The notes under the pieces were generated by a model that saw nothing but the letters and a program-made list of their open reading frames with translations, was not told where the DNA came from and did not search any database. Of a stretch of 5,693 nucleotides of DNA, positions 1-4,303 are shown piece by piece. The translations under genes and the position numbers were made by a program. Position 1 is the first letter of the stretch, and every line of letters begins with the position of its first letter. The stretch is from an uncultured Acetatifactor sp. (GTDB lineage Bacteria; Bacillota; Clostridia; Lachnospirales; Lachnospiraceae), in assembly GCA_948496895.1 (NCBI GenBank), contig CAOOJO010000198.1:1-5693 (forward strand). The letters run 5' to 3'.

Positions 1-259
1 CATAACGGATTCCCTGCTTTCTGTACAGGTAGTTCGCGATCTCCTCCCGCAGCTCCTTGAGCCCTGCGTTGGAGGTATAGAAGGTCTTCCCCTTCTCCAG
101 AGAGTAGATGCCCTCGTCCCGGATGTGCCAGGGGGTGTCGAAATCGGGCTCGCCTACCCCCAGAGAGATGGTGTCCTTCATCTCCTGCGCGATATCGAAG
201 AATTTCCGGATGCCCGAAGGCTTTATTTGTACTATTTTGTCTGATAACGGATTTCTCAT
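1..259 (-). CDS. Class I/II PLP-dependent aminotransferase, N-terminal part (runs off left edge)
   Basis: Only the first 86 residues are present; the gene continues beyond position 1. The translation begins MRNPLSDKIVQIKPSGIRKF and contains ISLGVGEPDFDTP (residues 31-43) and YTSNAGLKELREEIANYL (61-78). These match the start of fold-type I aminotransferases of the aspartate/PatA group: the GxPDFxTP substrate-side loop and the Y-x-x-NAG-x-x-ELR segment. The family moves an amino group between an amino acid and a 2-oxo acid using pyridoxal phosphate in the cytoplasm. The catalytic lysine lies outside the window, so activity and substrate cannot be judged. The ATG at 259-257 overlaps the TGA of the upstream Lrp-type regulator (ATGA), which suggests translational coupling. 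An AGGGAG at 276-271 sits 11 bases upstream, rather far for an independent ribosome site. The family call is firm; the exact substrate (aspartate, aromatic or N-acetyl-diaminopimelate type) is not determined. Confidence 0.9.
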   Translation of the reverse strand, partial: MRNPLSDKIVQIKPSGIRKFFDIAQEMKDTISLGVGEPDFDTPWHIRDEGIYSLEKGKTFYTSNAGLKELREEIANYLYRKQGIRY

Positions 260-738
260 GGGGTGATCATCTCCCTTTCGTCTTCTTTTTTCCTGGCAAG
301 CACCGTGCCGTGATCCTTATATTTCTTCAGGATGAAATGGGTGGCCGTGCTGATTACGGACTCCAGGGCGGAGAGCTTCTCCGACACGAAGGAGGATACC
401 TCCCGCAGGGTCTTCCCCTCCAGGATGATCATCAGGTCATAGCCGCCGGACATCAGGTACACGCTCTGCACCTCCGGGTACTGGTAGATGCGCTCCGCGA
501 TGCTGTCGAAGCCCTGTCCCCGCTGGGGCGTCACCCGCACCTCGATCAGGGCGGACACCTTCTCTCTGGAGGTCTTCTCCCAGTCGATCATGGTGTGGTA
601 GCCGCAGATGACGCCCTCTGCCTCCAGGGCGGCCAGCTCATTTGCCACCTCCGCCTCCTGTACGCCCAGCAGGACTGCCAGCTCCCCTAAATCGATCCGG
701 CTGTTCTTCTCAATCAATGCCAACAATTCTTCTCTCAT
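256..738 (-). CDS. Lrp/AsnC family transcriptional regulator
   Basis: This 160-residue protein has the usual length for the family. Residues about 3-50 form the AsnC-type winged helix-turn-helix, seen as regular helices followed by LEAEGVICGYHTMID (38-52), the typical end of the DNA-binding domain. Residues about 62-139 are the RAM ligand-binding and oligomerisation domain, with alternating strands and helices and SGGYDLMIILEG at 97-108, the family's turn near the effector site. The last 20 residues are charged and probably disordered. The ATG at 738 is preceded by GAGAGGG (752-746) at 7-base spacing. The gene lies 38 bp after the HypE-like gene and overlaps the aminotransferase by four bases. 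Members of the family bind DNA as dimers or octamers and respond to amino acids. The adjacent aminotransferase gene is an obvious candidate target, but this is inference, and I found no convincing palindromic operator. The family call is firm; the effector is unknown. Confidence 0.95.
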   Translation of the reverse strand: MREELLALIEKNSRIDLGELAVLLGVQEAEVANELAALEAEGVICGYHTMIDWEKTSREKVSALIEVRVTPQRGQGFDSIAERIYQYPEVQSVYLMSGGYDLMIILEGKTLREVSSFVSEKLSALESVISTATHFILKKYKDHGTVLARKKEDEREMITP

Positions 739-776
739 TTGATGTCCCTCTCTTTTCTAATAATCTGACAGCAGTC

Positions 777-1823
777 CTATACCATCTGATATACCGCGTC
801 CCTCCGGGGTCTGTCCAGATAGCGAATCTCGTCCCCACATCTCAATATCCGGTCATTGCCCGCCGTCAGCCTCCCTATCACTGTGGCCGGGATGCGGGCC
901 TCCCGTAGCGCTACGGCCAGGCTATGTCCGTCCCAGGCCGTCATGATCAGGCACCCGCCGCAGAGCAGCTCATAGGGGTTCGCCCCGCAGCACTCGCACA
1001 CCTCCACAGTCTCCTGGCGCAGGGGAAGCGCGCGCAGATCCGCCTCCATCCCCAGGCCCGCGCCCTGGGCCAGCTCCCACAGGGCGCCCAGGATGCCTCC
1101 CTCCGAGGCGTCATGCATGGCGCAGACGCCGGCCCTGCGCGCCGCCCCCGCCTCCGGCAGCACGGACAGGTACCGCCCGAAGCCCGCCGCTTCCTCCACC
1201 AGCCAGGCGGGATAGCGCGCCAGGAGCTTTTCCCGGAAACGTCCCGCCAGCAGCGCCGTCCCCTGAAGGCCGATCCATTTGCTCAGGACGATGTCCTGTC
1301 CCGGAGCGGCGGCCCTCATGGTGTGATCCTCCCCCTCCGCCGCCCTGCCATAGCCCGTGACCACAGCCAGCGGCGCGGCTGCCGCCGCGGTAATCCTTGT
1401 CTGTCCACCGGCGATTTCCATATGTAACTCCGCGCACTTCTCTTCCGCCTGGGACATAAGCGCCCTGACCTGGAGCTCCTCCGTGCCCTTTGGCAAAAGC
1501 AGGGCTACCATGGCCGCCACAGGCTCCGCGCCGCCCGCGGCCAGGTTATTGGCGCATTTCACGATCAAGTCGGCCATGGTCATTGCCGCTTCCCCGCTCC
1601 ATGGCCCGCTGTCTTCCCGGCCGGGCTGTCCGGCAGACTCCTTTGGGGCAACCCGCAGCACGGCCTCCTGAACGCAGACTGCCGTCCGGTCATCCGCACA
1701 AAGAGAGAAGATGGCGCAGTCTTCTCCAGCCCCTGCGCCACTTAACACTTCCTCTCTTTTCGTCCGAATCTGTCCAAAGACAGAACGCTTCATGGCATTT
1801 ACCGGCAGCTTTCCTGTTCTCAT
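777..1823 (-). CDS. HypE-like AIR synthase-related (PurM superfamily) protein, not a canonical HypE
   Basis: The product is 348 residues from the chosen ATG. The N-terminal half carries GAGAGEDCAIF (29-39), the glycine-rich, acidic ATP/metal segment of the PurM/HypE/ThiL/SelD fold, then DLIVKCANNLAAGGAEPVA (85-103), corresponding to the NDLAxxGAxP helix. The C-terminal AIRS_C domain shows MHDASEGGILGALWELA (236-252) and CGANPYELLCGGC (279-291), matching the HypE DxTRGGLA and NPxxLxxxG segments. Superfamily enzymes use ATP to activate carbonyl or amide oxygens. True HypE ends in a Pro-Arg-Ile-Cys tail whose cysteine carries the carbamoyl/cyanide group; this protein ends DAVYQMV, so a hydrogenase role is not supported. 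Five cysteines cluster at 276-291. The start at 1823 is chosen because MRTGKLP resembles family amino termini and an AGGA lies 7 bases upstream. A GTG at 1880, overlapping the VanW stop, would add 19 Gly/Pro-rich residues. The substrate is unknown. Confidence 0.88.
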   Translation of the reverse strand: MRTGKLPVNAMKRSVFGQIRTKREEVLSGAGAGEDCAIFSLCADDRTAVCVQEAVLRVAPKESAGQPGREDSGPWSGEAAMTMADLIVKCANNLAAGGAEPVAAMVALLLPKGTEELQVRALMSQAEEKCAELHMEIAGGQTRITAAAAAPLAVVTGYGRAAEGEDHTMRAAAPGQDIVLSKWIGLQGTALLAGRFREKLLARYPAWLVEEAAGFGRYLSVLPEAGAARRAGVCAMHDASEGGILGALWELAQGAGLGMEADLRALPLRQETVEVCECCGANPYELLCGGCLIMTAWDGHSLAVALREARIPATVIGRLTAGNDRILRCGDEIRYLDRPRRDAVYQMV

Positions 1824-1830
1824 CCCCGGT

Positions 1831-1834
1831 TCCT
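1831..1834 (-). promoter_or_regulatory. Ribosome binding site that decides the HypE-like gene start
   Basis: The minus strand reads CAGGA followed by seven bases (ACCGGGG) and ATG at 1823. This spacing is good for a Firmicutes ribosome site. The competing GTG start at 1880 has GGAGGG at 1889-1884 only three bases away, which is tight, and encodes an extension without family character. Confidence 0.55.
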
Positions 1835-1876
1835 GTGCGGGGGTGCCGCCTCCGTCCAGACCGGGACCCGGGAAAT

Positions 1877-3349
1877 TCACTCGCCCTCCGCCGCGGGATC
1901 CACCGGAGGCGGCACAAGGATTGCCAGCACATTTCCCACATGCTCTATGCTTCCCGTGCCGATAGCCGCCATGATCTCCTCGTAGGCCGCAGGGTCTTCC
2001 GTGGAAACTCCCACCACGGCGCCCCTGGGCACCATCCGGTAGCTGCTGCTGTTTATCTTCTCACGGCTGGTCTCCTGCCCGTTCTCGGTGACGATCTTCC
2101 ACAGCTCCGCCCGGTAGCCCACATGGAGATTGTTGTCCACCGCGATATAGCCCAGTGGCAGGGCGGGATCTGCGGTAATCTGGTCGGCGGGAGGATTGAT
2201 GACCTCCAGTATCTGGCTCTCATAGCGGACTTCCCGCCCGGGATCCCTGCTCTCCTCCCCATAGATGGTAAAGGTCAGCTGCTTGCCCTCGGTGCGGCCC
2301 TCGATGTAAATCGGGCAGTCCAGGTTGTTCTTGAATCGGAAGTCCTTGTCCGCGCTCTCCGCGATAGCCGCGTCCGCGGAAGGTTCCACATAGGTTACGA
2401 TCATGGAGTGGTTCGACCGCTCCGTCACCTCCAGCTCCGCCAGCAGGACCGTATTGTACAGCGTGGTGGATACCTGGCAGATGCCGCCGCCCATGCTGTC
2501 CACCACCTGGTTGTTCATGAAGGAGCCCGCCATGTAATACCCGTTCTCCGCGGTAAAGGGCGTCACGCATTCAAGCATGGAGAATTCGTCCCCGGGATAC
2601 AGAACCGTGCCGTTGATCAGGCTGCAGCCATTGGCGATGTTCTCGCTCCTGTTGAAGTTGGAGGAGCCGTAGGAGGTGGTAAATGTGCCCAGCACATCCT
2701 TTACCCTGGAAAGCTCCTCGGCGCTGCCTCTGGGCTGGGTCACCTCCACCACCAGAGGGATGCTGCAGGGCTGGCAGTCCCATCCCGCGGACAGCAGCTC
2801 GTACACCTTGTCGAAGGAGGCCTCCACGTTCAGGGCGTATCCGGCGTTCCCGCCCACCACCCGGAATTCCCCGTTCTCACGGATCAAAGTGGCGTCCACC
2901 GCCTTCTGGTCGTACTTGGCGCACTCCTCGATCAGGATGTCCGTAAGTCCCTGGAAATCAAAGGACAGCTCCAGCGGGTAGATCAGGTTCTCCCGCTCCA
3001 GATCCTTGAGCATCTTGTAGCGCTCAATGACGTTTCCATGGGTACCAACCTCCAGGGCCTCGGTGATGACCTCCTGATTGGACCAGGAGATTCCCAGCTC
3101 CCCCGCGGTCATGGGCACTTCCCTTTCTTCCGCGTACAGCAGGGTGATCTCCACCTCCCGCAGGGTCTCCACATAGGCTTCCACAGCCTGGGCCGCCTCA
3201 TCGGCGGTCATGCCGGAGAGATCCACCTCGCCTACATAGATTCCGTTCTTGATGGTGTCACCCTCTTTTGCCGCTGCCGTCCTGCCGGCAAGCAGCACGC
3301 TGGCCAGGAAACAGGCCAGCAAGCAACCTTTCCTTATCCACTTTTCCAT
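1877..3349 (-). CDS. Secreted VanW family protein with N-terminal peptidoglycan-binding-like region and G5-like domain
   Basis: This is a 490-residue exported protein. Residues 1-27 form a Sec signal peptide: KWIRK n-region, hydrophobic CLLACFLASVLLAG, and an AxA site ending at A27. The mature part starts with NGIYVGEVDLSGMTADEA (35-52), the opening usual before PG_binding_4-type domains, which probably span about 35-205. The VanW domain occupies roughly 217-350, with FTTSYGSSNFNRSENI (223-238), PGDEFS (252-257), the hallmark GGGICQVSTTLYNT (287-300) and RSNHSMIVTYVEPSADAA (311-328). Residues about 365-450 look like a G5 domain. VanW is named from the vanB vancomycin-resistance cluster, but its biochemical role is unsettled, and such proteins are common in Clostridia without resistance genes. 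No vanR/S/H/B/X homologue is visible here, so a general cell-wall role is more likely. The ATG at 3349 has GAGAGG at 3364-3359. The gene follows the 35-residue peptide by 31 bp. Confidence 0.93.
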   Translation of the reverse strand: MEKWIRKGCLLACFLASVLLAGRTAAAKEGDTIKNGIYVGEVDLSGMTADEAAQAVEAYVETLREVEITLLYAEEREVPMTAGELGISWSNQEVITEALEVGTHGNVIERYKMLKDLERENLIYPLELSFDFQGLTDILIEECAKYDQKAVDATLIRENGEFRVVGGNAGYALNVEASFDKVYELLSAGWDCQPCSIPLVVEVTQPRGSAEELSRVKDVLGTFTTSYGSSNFNRSENIANGCSLINGTVLYPGDEFSMLECVTPFTAENGYYMAGSFMNNQVVDSMGGGICQVSTTLYNTVLLAELEVTERSNHSMIVTYVEPSADAAIAESADKDFRFKNNLDCPIYIEGRTEGKQLTFTIYGEESRDPGREVRYESQILEVINPPADQITADPALPLGYIAVDNNLHVGYRAELWKIVTENGQETSREKINSSSYRMVPRGAVVGVSTEDPAAYEEIMAAIGTGSIEHVGNVLAILVPPPVDPAAEGE

Positions 3350-3375
3350 CGTCTACATCCTCTCTGATTCTGCTA

Positions 3376-3404
3376 TTGAATTAGTACAGCAAATATGTTA
3401 CAGT
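3376..3404 (+). promoter_or_regulatory. Possible promoter for the plus-strand helical-repeat gene
   Basis: TTGAAT (3376-3381) is followed by a 17-bp spacer and TACAGT (3399-3404), which is preceded by TG one base upstream, an extended -10 pattern. The -10 hexamer itself matches consensus at only four of six positions. If used, transcription would start near 3411 and run antisense through the small-peptide gene, leaving a leader of about 165 nt before the ATG at 3576. I saw no better candidate nearer the gene. Confidence 0.3.
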
Positions 3405-3488
3405 GGAAGCAACCATGGCGATTACCAGCAGAATCACGATTATCGCCGAGATGCGCTGCGTCCTTTTTTTGTTGTTCAGATTGAACAT
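3381..3488 (-). CDS. 35-residue single-pass membrane peptide, unknown function
   Basis: An ATG at 3488-3486 opens a 35-codon frame ending in TAA at 3383-3381. The peptide begins MFNLNNKKRTQRIS and continues as one uninterrupted hydrophobic segment (AIIVILLVIAMVASTV, residues 15-30) ending TYLLY. The basic stretch KKRTQR before the helix predicts the amino terminus inside the cell and the carboxy terminus outside or in the membrane. A strong AGGAG (3498-3494) lies five bases upstream of the ATG. The frame is the first gene after the best promoter in the window and precedes the VanW gene by 31 bp. Coherent peptide character, a good ribosome site and a fitting position argue for a real gene. I do not recognise a named family; short basic-plus-helix peptides of this kind are often left out of Firmicutes annotation. 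A function tied to the envelope protein downstream is only a guess from position. Confidence 0.7.
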   Translation of the reverse strand: MFNLNNKKRTQRISAIIVILLVIAMVASTVTYLLY

Positions 3489-3509
3489 GGCGGCTCCTGT
3501 CTGCCTTCC

Positions 3510-3536
3510 GGATGCCCCGCTGCACGCCCGGCACCC
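3510..3536 (-). promoter_or_regulatory. Leader hairpin upstream of the small-peptide gene
   Basis: In the minus-strand transcript, GGGTGCC (3536-3530) can pair with GGCATCC (3516-3510) around a 13-nt loop. That gives seven pairs including one G-U. On the plus strand the same position would be an A-C mismatch, so the stem is better formed in the leftward transcript. It ends 11 bases before the AGGAG of the small peptide. No T-run follows, so it is not a terminator by itself. It could stabilise the leader or affect translation; no known riboswitch class is recognised. Confidence 0.35.
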
Positions 3537-3568
3537 CTCTGGCGAATACGATATGTCTACGAAAGGAT

Positions 3569-3597
3569 ATTATATATGAATATCGGTTTTTTGGCAA
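3569..3597 (-). promoter_or_regulatory. Sigma-A-type promoter for the leftward operon
   Basis: On the minus strand, TTGCCA (3597-3592; one mismatch to TTGACA) is followed by a 17-bp spacer and a perfect TATAAT (3574-3569). Transcription would start near 3562, giving a leader of about 73 nt before the small-peptide ATG at 3488. The downstream leftward genes are closely spaced, so this is probably their main promoter. The element overlaps the ATG and first seven codons of the divergent plus-strand gene, so polymerase bound here would cover that gene's translation-start region in the DNA. Confidence 0.75.
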
Positions 3598-4205
3598 GTT
3601 TTATTACCTTTTCCCTGTTGGTTTCTTATAATATCAAGAAGCAGGCCCGAAAAGGCAAGCACACCGAGAAGGACTTCTGGGCCAGGGAGGCGGAGGCGAA
3701 CGCCGTACGGCGCAAGCCTCTGGACCATCTTCCCTATGTCAGGATTCCGCTGGAGCGCTTCCCCACCCACCTGCTGAACGACAACAGCGAGGTGCTGGAG
3801 TGCATCGAGATCATGGAATCCCTCACCTCCCGGAAAATCGTCAACCTCACCGGCTGGAGCAACACGGACCTGAAGCTGGAATACGGTGCCGCCAACATCA
3901 CGGCCCTGTCCGAATACGACCAGAACTATACCCTGCTGGCCCGCACCCTGCAGAAGTGGGCGGACGCGCTGTCCGAGGCCGGGCATGAAGACGACGCCAT
4001 AGTCCTCCTGGAATTCGCCGTCAGCACCAATACGGACATCAGCCGCACCTATTATCAGTTGGCGGACTACTGGGCCGCCCGGGGCAGGGGGGACAAAATC
4101 GAAGAGATGATCCACACCGCCGAGGGGCTGCGCACCTCCGGCAAGGGCGCTATCCTGCGCCATTTAAAGCAGAGCCTGGACTCTATCGTCGGCAGGCTGT
4201 GCTGA
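3576..4205 (+). CDS. Membrane-anchored TPR-like helical protein, unknown function
   Basis: The 209-residue product starts with a single hydrophobic helix (about residues 3-18, IGFLASFITFSLLVSY) followed by KKQARKGK. The basic side suggests that the rest of the protein faces the cytoplasm. Residues 50-66 include YVRIPLERFP, a compact proline-containing segment. From about residue 115 to the end the protein is helical, with paired amphipathic helices such as LARTLQKWADALSEAGHEDD (121-140) and TYYQLADYWAARGRGDKIEE (158-177). These look like degenerate tetratricopeptide repeats, implying protein-protein binding rather than catalysis. The ATG at 3576 is chosen because AAAGG (3562-3566) lies nine bases upstream and the membrane helix starts directly after it; the frame stays open further upstream but without protein-like sequence. 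The gene diverges from the VanW operon and converges on the radical SAM gene. I do not recognise a named family, and no enzymatic motif is visible. Confidence 0.85.
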   Translation: MNIGFLASFITFSLLVSYNIKKQARKGKHTEKDFWAREAEANAVRRKPLDHLPYVRIPLERFPTHLLNDNSEVLECIEIMESLTSRKIVNLTGWSNTDLKLEYGAANITALSEYDQNYTLLARTLQKWADALSEAGHEDDAIVLLEFAVSTNTDISRTYYQLADYWAARGRGDKIEEMIHTAEGLRTSGKGAILRHLKQSLDSIVGRLC

Positions 4206-4229
4206 CGGACGCCCTGACCGGCGGCTTTT
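4201..4229 (+). terminator. Weak candidate intrinsic terminator after the helical-repeat gene
   Basis: GCTG (4201-4204) can pair with CGGC (4222-4225), using one G-U. After one mismatch, CGG (4206-4208) pairs with CCG (4218-4220) around a nine-base loop. TTTT (4226-4229) follows the stem directly. The stop codon TGA lies inside the stem. The stem is imperfect and the T-run short, so efficiency is doubtful. Confidence 0.3.
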
Positions 4230-4303
4230 CCCGGAATGGTTGTCCCCGAATCATTCTATGCGAAGGGGACTCCCGACAGAACCTGCCGCGGTCCATCGCC
4301 CTT
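4206..4303. other. Convergent intergenic region with a 6-bp inverted repeat
   Basis: This 98-bp gap separates the stop codons of two convergent genes. GTCCCC (4242-4247) and GGGGAC (4265-4270) form a perfect 6-bp inverted repeat around 17 bases. No T-run follows on either strand, so it is at best a weak, possibly bidirectional transcription barrier. No open frame with coding character or promoter was seen in the gap. Confidence 0.3.

Noticed and set aside
739..776. An internal promoter for the Lrp-type regulator in the 38-bp gap
   Set aside because: AT-rich bases near the ribosome site give only loose -10 matches, and no -35 element was found at a suitable distance.
3311..3349. A possible lipobox (LLAC, residues 10-13) in the VanW signal peptide
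   Set aside because: The cysteine falls only a few residues after the charged region, leaving too short a hydrophobic core; the AxA cleavage site at residues 25-27 fits better.
1490..3367. A 625-codon open frame on the plus strand, antisense to the VanW and HypE-like genes
   Set aside because: Its translation is low-complexity (many His, Arg, Gly, Leu, Pro), matches no family I know, and mirrors two well-supported minus-strand genes. Long antisense frames are expected in G+C-rich DNA.
3553..3579. An 8-codon upstream frame (MSTKGYYI) whose stop overlaps the ATG of the helical-repeat gene
   Set aside because: There is no ribosome binding site before its ATG, and so short a frame is expected by chance; its interior is the ribosome site of the real gene.
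3373..3597. A 74-codon minus-strand frame across the divergent intergenic region
   Set aside because: It overlaps the promoter and the 35-residue peptide frame, has no ribosome site at its start, and its translation has no coherent character.
4242..4270. Perfect 6-bp inverted repeat in the convergent gap as a bidirectional terminator
   Set aside because: A 17-base loop and no T-run on either strand make a working intrinsic terminator unlikely; it is kept only as a low-confidence note.
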